Source of the DNA: Streptomyces sp. NBC_01481
GTDB taxonomy: Bacteria > Actinomycetota > Actinomycetes > Streptomycetales > Streptomycetaceae
Reading direction: 5' to 3'
Assembly: GCF_026339995.1 (NCBI RefSeq)
Contig: NZ_JAPEPT010000003.1
Span: 806,001 to 870,000 of the forward strand
Length of the DNA stretch: 64,000 nucleotides
Shown: piece by piece, positions 33,794 to 42,900 of the stretch
How positions within the stretch are numbered: position 1 is the first letter of the stretch
Layout of the letters: each line of letters starts with the position of its first letter
Notes under the pieces: model-generated
What the model saw: the letters and a program-made list of their open reading frames with translations, nothing else
What the model was told of the DNA's origin: nothing
Database searches by the model: none
Made by a program: the position numbers and the translations under genes

Positions 33794-34990
33794 TCAGACC
33801 GCCGGTTCCAGCCTCACCGCGTCGGACAGCCGGTCCGACCACTCGCCCTTCGACGTGCCCAGCGCCACCTCCGCCAGGCGGAGCAGCTGGATGTCGGAGG
33901 TGCCCGCGGGGGCGAACATGTGGAGAGCGTCCCGCAGATACCGTTCGATGGGGCGGTCGGTGAAGAGCCCTGCCGCGGCATGCACCTCCATGGCGTTGCG
34001 CGCGGTGTCGATCGCCGACTCGACATTGACCAGCTTCGCGTTCATGAGTTCCGCGTCGCACGGCAGGCCCCGGTCGAGCAGATGCACCGCGTGATACGCG
34101 GCGAGCCGTGCGGTCATCAGCCGCGACTGCATCTTCCCCAACTTCAGCTTGACCGACTGCAGATGGTGCAGGGGATTGCCGTAGCGCTGGCGCTCGGCGC
34201 AGAAACGAGAGGTTTCCTCAAGGATCGCCTGATGGATGCCGAGTGACACGGCGGTGAGGTTGGCCCGTCCATAGAGCACGCTGGAGGAGTACGCCACGGC
34301 AAGTCCGTCGCCCTCCTCGCCGAGCCGGTTCGGCGCGGGGACGCGGCAGTTGTGGAAGTGCAGTTCGCCGAAGCTGAAGCCGTGCAGCCCCATGGCGGGC
34401 CGCTGCTCGCCGACGGTGCACCCGGGGCGGTCCGATTCCACCAGGAAGGCCGTCAGCCCCTTGGAACCCGGAGCGGTTCGCACCACGACGCCGTGCAGAT
34501 CGCCGACATGGCTGTTGCCCACATAGACTTTTCGGCCGTTGAGAATGTAGTCGTCGCCGTCCCGTACGGCGGTGGCGCTCATGCCCAGCACATGGCCGCC
34601 GGACTCGGGTTCGGTGACGGCGATCGTCGGCAGACACTCGCCGGCGGCGATGGCGGGGAGCCAATTCTTCTTCTGCTCGTCGCTGCCGAAGTGGATGATC
34701 TTGGCGACGCCGAGCTGCGAGGCCTGCACCATAGCGCCCATCGCCCCGCTGACCCTGGACAGTTCCTCGATGATGATGGTCTTGGCGAGATGCCCGACCC
34801 CCATGCCTCCGTGTTCCTTGCTGATCGTCGCGCCGAGCCAGCCCTGCCGGGCTATCAGCCGGGACAGTTCGCGGTGGACCGAGCGGGCGGTCTCCATCGC
34901 CGGGATCCGTGGACGTACCTCGGTCTCGGCGAACTCGCGGACATGGTCGCGTAATTGGTGATGCAGTCGACTGGCGAAGTAGCCGTCCAT
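33794..34990 (-). CDS. Acyl-CoA dehydrogenase, TTA codon near the start
   Basis: 398 aa. ATG 34990 has AGGAGG seven bases upstream and gives a normal family length; the frame is open to 35260, with GTG 35104 or ATG 35047 as longer options. Central motifs include AVTEPESGGHVLGMSATAV (flavin/substrate region) and the C-terminal NAMEVHAAAGLFTDRPIERY. Codon 13 is TTA (34954-34952), in LHHQLRDHV, so bldA control is expected. It oxidises acyl-CoA thioesters; the chain or pathway is unknown. Isolated gene. Confidence 0.87.
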   Translation of the reverse strand: MDGYFASRLHHQLRDHVREFAETEVRPRIPAMETARSVHRELSRLIARQGWLGATISKEHGGMGVGHLAKTIIIEELSRVSGAMGAMVQASQLGVAKIIHFGSDEQKKNWLPAIAAGECLPTIAVTEPESGGHVLGMSATAVRDGDDYILNGRKVYVGNSHVGDLHGVVVRTAPGSKGLTAFLVESDRPGCTVGEQRPAMGLHGFSFGELHFHNCRVPAPNRLGEEGDGLAVAYSSSVLYGRANLTAVSLGIHQAILEETSRFCAERQRYGNPLHHLQSVKLKLGKMQSRLMTARLAAYHAVHLLDRGLPCDAELMNAKLVNVESAIDTARNAMEVHAAAGLFTDRPIERYLRDALHMFAPAGTSDIQLLRLAEVALGTSKGEWSDRLSDAVRLEPAV

Positions 34991-35670
34991 CGCGAGTCCT
35001 CCTCTGCGAAACGCCTGCCCGGGCAGTTGTTCGAGCAGGTGGTGCATCGGCAGTGATCTCGTCCCGAACAGGCCGACCACCTCATGGTGTTGATCGCTTT
35101 TCACTGGCACAAGATCGATTCCAACTTTGGCCTGAACGCAGGCCGTTGACGTTTGATTGAGGATGTGGTTCGCGTGGTACGGGCCTGTCCGGTCCTGTCG
35201 TACGGCATTCCCCCTGTGCCCCTTTCTGCCACATGCCAACGGCAAAGGTTTGGTGGGCATGTGGCACTGAGGGACAAGCGTGAGTCACAGACGTGCATAT
35301 TTGCGACATCCGGGAACGCCGGAAGAACCGATATGGCACACACCCACACCGAAAAGAACGCATGCGGGCATGAAAGGTAGGCGTGGAGGCCAGCAGTCCC
35401 GGCGCACGGAGGTGCTACCCGGCGCGCGAAGTGTTGCAAGGGGGCGCATGGGGCGCACGCCCCTGCGTCTTTGTGGCTCGGGGTGCTGCCACGCATACGG
35501 GACTTTGAAGACATTCGCGGGCGGGTGGAAAGCGCTTTCTCGCTCCGTCGCGCAGCGTAGGCGGCGTCTCGCAGGGGGTCAATGGGGCTGGAGCGCCCCC
35601 TGTGGCAGCGGTCAGGTGGGCGCCCGGTGAGTGCCCGCTGAGTGTCAGTGCCGCGTCGTACGGTCTTCGT
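34991..35670. other. 680-bp region without a convincing gene
   Basis: Only weak short ORFs are seen. One, ATG 35333 to TAG 35380, encodes 15 residues (MAHTHTEKNACGHER) with a weak GGAAG ahead. The stretch holds an 11-bp inverted repeat (see the feature at 35227-35266) and is AT-richer than coding DNA around 35100-35350. The promoter of the leftward acyl-CoA dehydrogenase gene is probably here. Confidence 0.5.
35227..35266. repeat. 11-bp inverted repeat, operator- or hairpin-like
   Basis: TGCCACATGCC (35227-35237) and GGCATGTGGCA (35256-35266) are perfect complements separated by 18 bp. It may be a regulator site for the TTA-containing acyl-CoA dehydrogenase or a structured RNA element. Confidence 0.5.
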
Positions 35671-36039
35671 ATGGCCACTGCCGACGACGTACGCAGACTT
35701 GCGCTCTCGCTGCCCGGGGCGATGGAGAAGCTCGCCTGGGGCATGCCGACGTTCCGCCTGGAGAGCGGGGGCAGGATCTTCGCCTCGCTTGACGACGACG
35801 ACAAGGTGATGGGGGTGAAGTGCCCGAAGGGGGACCGGGAGGAGCTGATCGCCGCCGAGCCGGAGAAGTTCTTCATACGGGCGGGGCACGACGACAACTT
35901 CGCGTGGCTGCGGGTGCGGTTGGCCGCGCTGGAGGACGAGGAGGAGCTGTTCGCGATTCTGGTGGACTCGTGGCGGCAGGCGGCTCCGCGGAAATTGCAG
36001 GACGCGCACCCGGAGTTGGTCGGCCCGCGAACGCCGTGA
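35671..36039 (+). CDS. MmcQ/YjbR-family protein
   Basis: 122 aa; ATG 35671 is chosen (MATADDVRRLALSLPGAMEK), though the frame opens at 35602. The conserved MmcQ/YjbR core has TFRLESGGRIFASL and later WLRVRLAALEDEEELFAILVDSWR. The family has a CyaY-like fold with DNA-binding proposed for some members; function is uncertain. It precedes the first tRNA-Pro gene. Confidence 0.85.
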   Translation: MATADDVRRLALSLPGAMEKLAWGMPTFRLESGGRIFASLDDDDKVMGVKCPKGDREELIAAEPEKFFIRAGHDDNFAWLRVRLAALEDEEELFAILVDSWRQAAPRKLQDAHPELVGPRTP

Positions 36040-36222
36040 CCCGGTCGCGCAAGCCGCCCGCGTCCAGGCCGTGCGCCGCTGGGCCATCAGCTCGGTGCGG
36101 ATTCTGGACGTCGTGGTCCGGGGTGACCGCTGTGTTTGCCATGACACTCTCCGTGCAACCTCACCTTTGATTGATGTCAAGCGCGCCCGGGGAAAGCGGT
36201 TCGTGACCACCGGTCGAAGTGC

Positions 36223-36275
36223 GGTATTGTTCTCATGCGCGTTCGGCCAAGGGAAACCCCAGGTCAGACGGGCAC
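36223..36275 (+). promoter_or_regulatory. Leader/promoter segment of the first tRNA-Pro
   Basis: The 50 bp before this tRNA share a spaced pattern (GGTA-TGTTCTC, CGCG, TCGGCC, GGGAAACC) with the 50 bp before the second tRNA-Pro. TATTGT at 36225-36230 (TAGTGT at the other copy) is the probable -10. The transcription start lies within it. Confidence 0.4.
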
Positions 36276-36352
<77 letters not shown>

Positions 36353-36368
36353 GCGTTTATGCAGGTCA

Positions 36369-36400
36369 GAGGTCGTATCGGAGTCTGCCGATACGACCTC
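36369..36400 (+). terminator. Terminator after first tRNA-Pro
   Basis: A perfect 13-bp stem, GAGGTCGTATCGG with its complement, 6-nt loop, 16 bp after the tRNA; a short T-rich run (GGTTTTCC) follows. Confidence 0.85.
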
Positions 36401-36462
36401 GCCGGTTTTCCGGGGGCATGGCATCCGCTCCTGGCATGGACATCATCATCAGCTGGGCACTC

Positions 36463-36637
36463 GGCCGTGTCTGACAAATAGCGCCGTCCGCCCGCAGGGC
36501 GGGGTGCGCGGCGTCCGGTGCGTGCAATCGCAAGGCGGAGGATCATCCTCGTACTGGACGTACTTGGATGACTCCGACAACGCATGGAGTGTGCGTGCCG
36601 GGCGTCGCGCGCCAGGCGAGATTTGTCAGACACGGCC
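36463..36637. mobile_element. MITE-like inverted-repeat element 2 (175 bp), different ends
   Basis: Perfect 17-bp terminal inverted repeats, GGCCGTGTCTGACAAAT and its complement, flank a core that in reverse orientation still resembles the other elements (GGTGCGTGCAATCGCAAGGC corresponds to the reverse of GCCTTGCGATCGCACGCACC). The core is more diverged than in elements 1, 3 and 4. No coding capacity. Confidence 0.75.
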
Positions 36638-36786
36638 TGGCCCGCGCTCGTCGCGGCAGCGGCACCCGTGGCGAAGCCGGGACGTCGCGCCGCGTCTGCC
36701 CGTGAACCGTTTCGTCGGCACCTCCGTAGGGCCCCGTGTGGCGGCGGGAGCCCGTCGTGTTTCCGATCGAGCGGAGGGAAAGCGGC

Positions 36787-37080
36787 ATGAGCAACATCAA
36801 GGTCAGCCCGGAGGAGATGCGGGAAGCCGCGACCTGGATGGACAACCAGAAGGACAGGATGCTGGACGCCGTCAGGGAGGCGAAGAACAAGATCGACAAC
36901 GTCGTCGACAACTCCTATGACACTCCGAAGTCCAAGGAAAAGTTCGCCCCCATGTGGGACAAGTACCAAAAGGACCTCGAGACGGGCATCCAGACGATGC
37001 AGGAGATTGGCGAGTACCTGAGGAAGACCGCCGACGCCTTCCGCGACACCGACGACCAGACAGCGTCCGGAATCGGCTGA
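36787..37080 (+). CDS. WXG100/ESAT-6-like small protein A
   Basis: 97 aa; ATG after GCGGAGGGAAAGC. It is predicted as two helices with a hairpin: MSNIKVSPEEMREAATWMDN starts helix 1, and the turn region reads VDNSYDTPKSKEKFAPMWDK where WXG100 proteins have WxG. The tail has EYLRKTADAFRDTDDQTAS, similar to the C-terminal YxxxD/E secretion signal region. With the next gene and the EccC gene it suggests a type VII-like secreted pair. Divergent from canonical EsxA; the assignment is by pattern and context. Confidence 0.72.
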   Translation: MSNIKVSPEEMREAATWMDNQKDRMLDAVREAKNKIDNVVDNSYDTPKSKEKFAPMWDKYQKDLETGIQTMQEIGEYLRKTADAFRDTDDQTASGIG

Positions 37081-37179
37081 TCCCAAGGCAATGGCCGGGT
37101 TCCGGACCGCCTGCAAGCGCTCGGAACCCGGCCGCTCGCGCTACGACGCCGCTGCACGACTCCAAGAGGCAGGTCAGGT

Positions 37180-37461
37180 ATGAGCGACTCCATCAACATC
37201 CCGGTGGAGGATCTGAGAGACACCCTCACGAAGCTCGCGGACATCCGTTCCCGCGTCGAGGACAAGACGGGCCTGGAGCGGGTCGGCACCGAAGCGGATG
37301 TGGGCGATCGCCGGCTCATCGATGCGATCAACAGCTTCGACAGCGCCTGGGCCAAGGGCCATGACCGGGTCCAGGAGAACGTGGACTCGTTCAGTAAATC
37401 CACCCAGGGCATCATCGACAACTTCGAGCAGACCGACGCCGACGTGACCCAGAACATCTAG
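37180..37461 (+). CDS. WXG100-like small protein B (partner)
   Basis: 93 aa, 99 bp after protein A. It begins MSDSINIPVEDLRDTLTKLA and is helical and acidic throughout, with a central FDSAWAKGHDRVQENVDSF (W at the turn) that resembles the WXG hairpin. The TAG stop is inside the left CTAG end of the inverted-repeat element, so the element's insertion kept the stop. A heterodimer with protein A is the obvious hypothesis. Confidence 0.7.
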   Translation: MSDSINIPVEDLRDTLTKLADIRSRVEDKTGLERVGTEADVGDRRLIDAINSFDSAWAKGHDRVQENVDSFSKSTQGIIDNFEQTDADVTQNI

Positions 37462-37656
37462 GTCCTGTCCGGCCGATCTTGCCGGGCTCGCGTGCCCTGG
37501 CACGCACTCCCCCGTAGCCCTTCGGGCACGGGAGGTGCCCCCATGCCGCGTTGTCGTCAGTCGCCGACGCTCCGCGTCGGCTCCTTCCTCCGCCTTGCGA
37601 TCGCACGCACCAGACCCCGCTCACTGATCCGGCCTGATCGGCCGGACAGAACCTAG
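37458..37656. mobile_element. MITE-like inverted-repeat element 3 (199 bp)
   Basis: The ends are the same type as element 1: CTAGGTCCTGTCCGGCC... and its complement, 20 of 21 matching, bounded by CTAG at both sides. The core matches element 4 closely and includes a hairpin around CCCGTAGCCCTTCGGGCACG. It separates WXG-like protein B from the 212-aa gene. No coding capacity; overlapping ORFs here are artefacts. Confidence 0.8.
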
Positions 37657-37698
37657 CAGAAGCAGGCCCGAGGCCTGCGCGTAAGGGGCACAACTCCT

Positions 37699-38337
37699 AT
37701 GACACAAACGGCCGGTACGGCGCCGCCTGCCGCGGCACCGCGACACTTCACCATCCGCTATCCGGACTCGTGGTGGAAGCTCGATCTCGATCCCGGCACC
37801 CGGGACGCCGCCATTCGCCGTGCCGTCCAGGCGCAGGCCGAGGGGTTCCAGGTCGAGCGCACCATGCTGGACACGATGATTCGTTCGGCCCGCAAGACCG
37901 CACGCGAGGCCCACGCCCGGGGCGCTGTGCAGGCCGCCGGCATGATCCAGTTCACCGACAACGCCGAAGCGCTCACCGCGACGACGATCGTGATGCGCGT
38001 GGTGACCCCCGAGGATCACTCGTCCGATCTGTCGGAGCTGATACTTCCGGTCGCGTTGAAGAACGCCAAGAACCCCTTGGGAAAAGGCACGTCCGCGAAC
38101 ACGGCGGAGGTCATCGAACTCCCCGGGATCGGCAGTGTGGGACGCGTCACCCACATCGAGGACGTCGACTACTTGGGCCGTGGCACCGTGCGCACCGCGT
38201 TGATGCACACGGTCGTGCCCGTACCGAACAGCAGGGACTTCCTGGTCGTCTCCAGTTCCACACCCAACCTGAGCCTGGTCGACGCGTTCTTCGACGTGTT
38301 CGACGCGATCAGCGGCACGGTGCGATTCCAGCCTTGA
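37699..38337 (+). CDS. Uncharacterised protein linked to the secretion locus
   Basis: 212 aa. No signal peptide or membrane helix. The N-terminal FTIRYPDSWWKLDLDPGTRD and the pattern of beta strands recall the DUF1795/PsbP-like fold; this is weak. A Gly-rich segment reads LGKGTSANTAEVIELPGIGS. It lies in the type VII-like operon between the small secreted-type proteins and a large membrane/substrate protein, so a chaperone or adaptor role is possible. I do not recognise it by name. Confidence 0.75.
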   Translation: MTQTAGTAPPAAAPRHFTIRYPDSWWKLDLDPGTRDAAIRRAVQAQAEGFQVERTMLDTMIRSARKTAREAHARGAVQAAGMIQFTDNAEALTATTIVMRVVTPEDHSSDLSELILPVALKNAKNPLGKGTSANTAEVIELPGIGSVGRVTHIEDVDYLGRGTVRTALMHTVVPVPNSRDFLVVSSSTPNLSLVDAFFDVFDAISGTVRFQP

Positions 38338-38370
38338 CCATGACGAGCGGCAGAGAGCGAGGTCGGTGCA

Positions 38371-39906
38371 ATGGCTCGGCCCCCGGTGAGTGACTGGGCG
38401 GTCCTGGATCTCACTGAGGATCCGACCCCCGGCGAAACGCAGGTACTGAACAACCTGGCAGGCGAGTACAAGAAGGTCTTCGAGGAGGCGGAGTCCGCCT
38501 TCTCCGTCATCACCCGTATCGAGTCCCAGGAACTCGGTCAGGGCAAGGCGATGGAAGCGCTCAAGGAAGTACTCAAGGAACTGCCCAAACAGGTGGGGGC
38601 CCTGCGCGACTCGTACGAGGCGGCTGCGAAGGCCGTCTCCGACTACGTGCCCCGCCTTGAAGATCATCAACGTAAGGCCGAAATGGCCCTGACCAACGGC
38701 AGAGAGGCGAAGAAGGCGCTGGACACGGCGCTCGCCTCGCAGAGCGCCGCCGAGGCGAGCCTTTCTGCCTTGGACAATGCGCCGAAGCCGGCCGACGACG
38801 ACACGACGGGCCAGGAGAACGCCCGCAACGCCCGTCGCGATGCCGACAACGCCGTCACGTCGGCCGACGGCGCCGTCGACGCGGCCCAGGCCGATCTCGA
38901 TGCCGCGAAGCGCCTTGCCCTGGACGCCAAAGGTCTGCGGGAGACTGACGCCAAGACCGCCGCCACCGCCTTGGGGCACGCCGAGGACCAGGCGGTCAAG
39001 GAGAAGAACTTCTGGGACAAGCTCTGGGACAAGATCGGCTCGGCGTTCGGGATCATCAGCGCCATACTCGGTGTCATCTCGTTCGTCGTCGCGTTCATCC
39101 CGGGCCTTCAACCACTGGCGCTCGCCCTGGGTGCCGCCAGCCTGGTCTTCGGACTCGTCCCGCTGGGCATCAATATCGCCAGAGGCGCAGTGACCGGGGA
39201 CTGGGACATCGCGGGCATCGTCCTCGGCGTGGTGGGCACCGCCTTCGGTGGGTTCTCCGTGATCAAGGGCCTCGGGGCAGCGCTCGGGCCTGCCATCAAG
39301 GGCGCTCTGGGGAACATCGGGAGGGGCCGCGGAGCGGGCGGTACGGGCAGCGTGTCGGATGACGTCGACAGCGTCGCGCCGCCGAGCAGCAGCGGCAGCG
39401 GCAGCAATCCGAACGTCGGCACGGCAGCGGACGACATTCCGCTGACGAACCTGCCGCCCAGGTCGAACGGCCCGACCCCCGCCCCCAGCAACAACCCGCT
39501 CGACGACTTCGTTTTCCCTTGGCAGAACCGGCCGCCGAGCCCGACCCCGGCCCCCAGCAACAACCCGCTCGACGACTTCGTTTTTCCCTGGCAGAACCGG
39601 CCGCCGAGCTCAACTGGTGCATCCGGTTCCAGCGGGTCGTTGGCGGACGACGTCGACAGCATCCCGCCGAGGCCGATGAACCCGACCCCGGGCTCCAGCA
39701 ATTCGACACTGGGCAGCGGCCCAGGGCCGATCAGCACGTACTTCAACAACATGGCCAACGGGGTCCGCAACGACATCCCCGGCGCGATCGGCGCGGGCAC
39801 GGCGTTCGGCGGCACCATCTACGCCCCGGGCGCGACCGCCGGTACCTTCGACGGCACCGTGCACGGGCCTCCGCTGGTGGGTAACCGGAACGACGACGGC
39901 ACCTGA
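38371..39906 (+). CDS. Candidate type VII substrate: helical N-terminus, membrane hairpin, Pro-rich tail
   Basis: 511 aa. Residues 1-200 are helical with heptad-like Ala-rich segments (coiled coil). Two hydrophobic helices follow (FGIISAILGVISFVVAFIPG and ALALGAASLVFGLVPLGINI, near residues 230-270), and later VVGTAFGGFSVI. The C-terminal 200 residues are Ser/Pro/Gly-rich with a 23-residue tandem repeat containing NNPLDDFVFPWQNRPPS. Size and layout fit polymorphic-toxin-like or LXG-like type VII proteins, but no toxin domain is recognised. It converges on eccC. Confidence 0.72.
   Translation: MARPPVSDWAVLDLTEDPTPGETQVLNNLAGEYKKVFEEAESAFSVITRIESQELGQGKAMEALKEVLKELPKQVGALRDSYEAAAKAVSDYVPRLEDHQRKAEMALTNGREAKKALDTALASQSAAEASLSALDNAPKPADDDTTGQENARNARRDADNAVTSADGAVDAAQADLDAAKRLALDAKGLRETDAKTAATALGHAEDQAVKEKNFWDKLWDKIGSAFGIISAILGVISFVVAFIPGLQPLALALGAASLVFGLVPLGINIARGAVTGDWDIAGIVLGVVGTAFGGFSVIKGLGAALGPAIKGALGNIGRGRGAGGTGSVSDDVDSVAPPSSSGSGSNPNVGTAADDIPLTNLPPRSNGPTPAPSNNPLDDFVFPWQNRPPSPTPAPSNNPLDDFVFPWQNRPPSSTGASGSSGSLADDVDSIPPRPMNPTPGSSNSTLGSGPGPISTYFNNMANGVRNDIPGAIGAGTAFGGTIYAPGATAGTFDGTVHGPPLVGNRNDDGT
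39472..39609 (+). repeat. Two tandem 69-bp coding repeats
   Basis: Copies at 39472-39540 and 39541-39609 (three or so mismatches) encode the same 23 residues in frame inside the 511-aa protein. Recent duplication is likely because synonymous sites are almost unchanged. Confidence 0.9.
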
Positions 39907-39937
39907 TCCGGCCGTCGGCGAAGAGCCGGCACAGCGA

Positions 39938-39975
39938 AGAGGGCTCCCGCGCCGAATCCGGCGCGGGAGCCCTCT
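39938..39975. terminator. Strong bidirectional terminator
   Basis: A perfect 17-bp stem (AGAGGGCTCCCGCGCCG with complement, loop AATC) lies between the converging 511-aa gene and eccC. Confidence 0.9.
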
Positions 39976-39987
39976 CTTGTGTCCGCC

Positions 39988-42900
39988 TCAGCCGTCCGTA
40001 CTCGGCGTCGCCGTCCCGGGCAGGGTGCCGTCGGCCGCGGGCGCGGCGGGCTCGGTCTCGGGCTGGGGCCCGGGCTGCGGCTCGGCCTCGGGCTGGGGCT
40101 CGGCCAGGACCGCTTCCGGAATCTGCACGGTACGCATCACCCCGTCGCCCAGGTGCATCAGCGCCCGTCCGACCCGGCTCGTACCGAGCCGGCTGCGCGG
40201 GATCTTGACACCGATCAGGTCGCCGTCGCTGACATTCTGCGGACTCAGCAGGATCCCCTGCCGGTTGCGCCGGATGTCCGCCTGCCAGCCGGAGTAGCCG
40301 GAGGAGAGCCGCTCGAGCTGGCCCGACACGATCAGGCCCTGCCCCATCTCGGCCCCGCTGCGCGCGATGCGGTTGAGCACGGTCTCGGCCTGGGTCTGCT
40401 GGAGCAGATCCCCGTCGTCGAGGATCACCACGACGCCGCTGTCCGAGGCCCGTCCGATGGCCGCCTCCAGTTCCTCGGGATCGATGTCGGACCCGTCGAA
40501 GACGGCAAGGACCCCAGGCCTGCCCCTGAGGGCACGCAGCGGGGAGCGACGCGGCGCCGCGACCACGACCGGCGTACCGGCCGCCAGCAGCGACAGCGCC
40601 ATCGTCAGCAGGACGGTGCTGCGGCCGGAGCGGGACGGCCCTCCCACAAGGAAGGTCGGTGTCATCGCGAAGTCCGGTCCCACGGCGGTGAGTTCGTCGC
40701 CGCCGACCCCGGCCATGGCCCACAGTGATCCGGGCCGCTGCCGCGGCAGATACGCCACGGCCTGCTCGAAGCTGAGCCGGTCGGGCAGCAGATCCACCCG
40801 GAACGGCAGTGCCGGGGCCGGGACGTGGGCGTCTCGCTCCTGGCACACGGCGGCGATCCGCTGCACCTCCGCGGCCTGCGCCTGCCCGCTGCTGTCCGCG
40901 CCGAGCAGGGCGATCTGCACCTCGCACTTGTCTGTCCCGCGCAGAGCGCGGCCGGCGGGAATCTCGTCGGGGACCGAGCGCTGGTTGACACCGATCATGG
41001 CGTACTCGGACTTCTCATTGAGGCGCAGGACCAGCTTGTCCTCGGTGGTGGAAGCGATCCGGCTCGAGAAGAGCGACCGGTCACCGGCGAGCACCAGGTG
41101 AACGCCGATGCTCGCCCCGTCACGCAGCAGGGCCATCACCGTATCGAGCAGGCTCCCGCCGTCGTACTCACCCAGCGTCTTGTCGAAGACCTCCCAGCGG
41201 TCCAGGAGCACCACGATGTGCGGCGGGCGCTCCTGCGGTGGCAGCGCCCTGCGCAGTTCGGGCAGGTCGGCGGCGCCCCGTGCGGCCAGGAGCTCCTGAC
41301 GCCTGGTCACCTCCCTCATGAGGCGGGAGAGCAGCCGTGCGACCCGCTCGGGCTGGGCACGCTGGACGACGGCTCCGCAGTGCGGCAGCGCCTCCAGGGC
41401 CAGCAGCGCGCCGTTGCCGCAGTCGATCCCGTACAGATGCAGATCGGCCGAGGAGTACGCGCGGGCCGCGGAGCCGGCGATCGTGCGCAGCGCCTGCGAC
41501 CGGCCGGCACGCGGGGATCCGACGATGTGCAGGTGCCCGAGTGTCGTGAAATCCAGGACCAGTGGCTGCTGCGCCTGATCCTCGGGCTTGTCCACCAGCC
41601 CGTAGGCGACCGGCGGGAGATCGTAGGTGCCCGTTTCGGGGAGAGGCGGCAGGTTCTGGGGGGTCAGGGTGGTGGGCAGTGCCGGGAGCCAGGGGCTGTG
41701 CTGCGGTGGGATGTTCAAGTCCTGGTTGGCGCCCCTGATCGCCTGGACGAGGTCGGCGAGGTCGGTGATCGCGTCGTCGGACTCCTGCCGTGCGGCGCGC
41801 GGACGCGTGGGCAGCGGGTGGCCGAGCTGGTGCCAGCCCACCGGCACGACCCAGGGCTGCGGGAGCGACTCCTGTGAAGCGCCTGGCCTGCGGCCGCCGA
41901 CCCGCCCGGCCTGGAAGGGTATGAGGGAGTTCTGGCCCAGGCGTACGTACGCCCGCCCCGGGGTGCTCTTGGAGATTCCGGCGGCCTCCGGCGAGGTCAG
42001 CACGTCCTGGCTCTCGGAGCTGTCGGTCACCCGCAGGGCAATGCGCAGGTTGGTGTTGGCGCGGATCTCGGGGGAGACCACGCCGCCGGGGCGCTGGGTG
42101 GCCAGGATCAGGTGGATGCCGAGCGAGCGGCCCCGCTGGGCGATGTTGACCAGGCCCTTCACGAAGTCGGGCAGGTCGCGGACCATCGAGGCGAACTCGT
42201 CGATGACGATGAGGAGCCTGGGCATCGGGGTGCGGTGGGGCTCGCGCCGCAGCAGATCGACATAGTCCTCGATGTCCTTGGCTCCGGCCCCGGCCAGGAT
42301 GTGTTCACGGCGCTTCAGCTCCGCGGACAGGGACGTCAGCGCACGTTCGACGAGATGGGCGTCCAGGTCGGTGACCATGCCCACGGTGTGCGGCAGATCG
42401 ACACAGTCCTTGAAGGCCGAGCCACCCTTGTAGTCGACGAGCACGAAGGTCATGGAGTCGGGCCGGTTGGCCACGGCGAGCGAGGCGACGATGGTCTGGA
42501 GGAGTTCGGACTTTCCGGAACCAGTGGTTCCGGCGACGAGGCCGTGCGGACCGTCACGGCGCAGGTCGAGCGCGAACGGGCCGTCGAGGGAGATGCCGAC
42601 GACGGCCGATGTCGTACGGCCGCCCGCCTTCCAGCGTCCGGCGATCGCGTCCGGCGTCGGCCGGTCGAGCAGCAGTACGTCGAGCAGCCGCGCCGCCGAC
42701 GGAAGTATCGCGCCTTCGTCGTCCGCGCCGCCGGAATCCCGCACGGGACCGAGCGCGCGGGCGACGGACCGGCACCAGTCCACGGACACGGCGTCCGCGC
42801 GCACCCCGGTGAGCGTGCCCGAGCGGGACAGACCGACGCGGAGTGTGCCGCCCGGTTCCTCGACCACGACCGCCTGGCATTCCTCGGGCAGCAGGCGTTC

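Noticed and set aside
37412..37693. Short ORFs inside the inverted-repeat elements (also at 33633-34061 and 49944-50159)
   Set aside because: They are translations of the repeated non-coding core; the same peptide text recurs in every copy.
39472..39609. Possible CRISPR-like repeat
   Set aside because: Only two adjacent copies without spacers, in frame in a protein gene.
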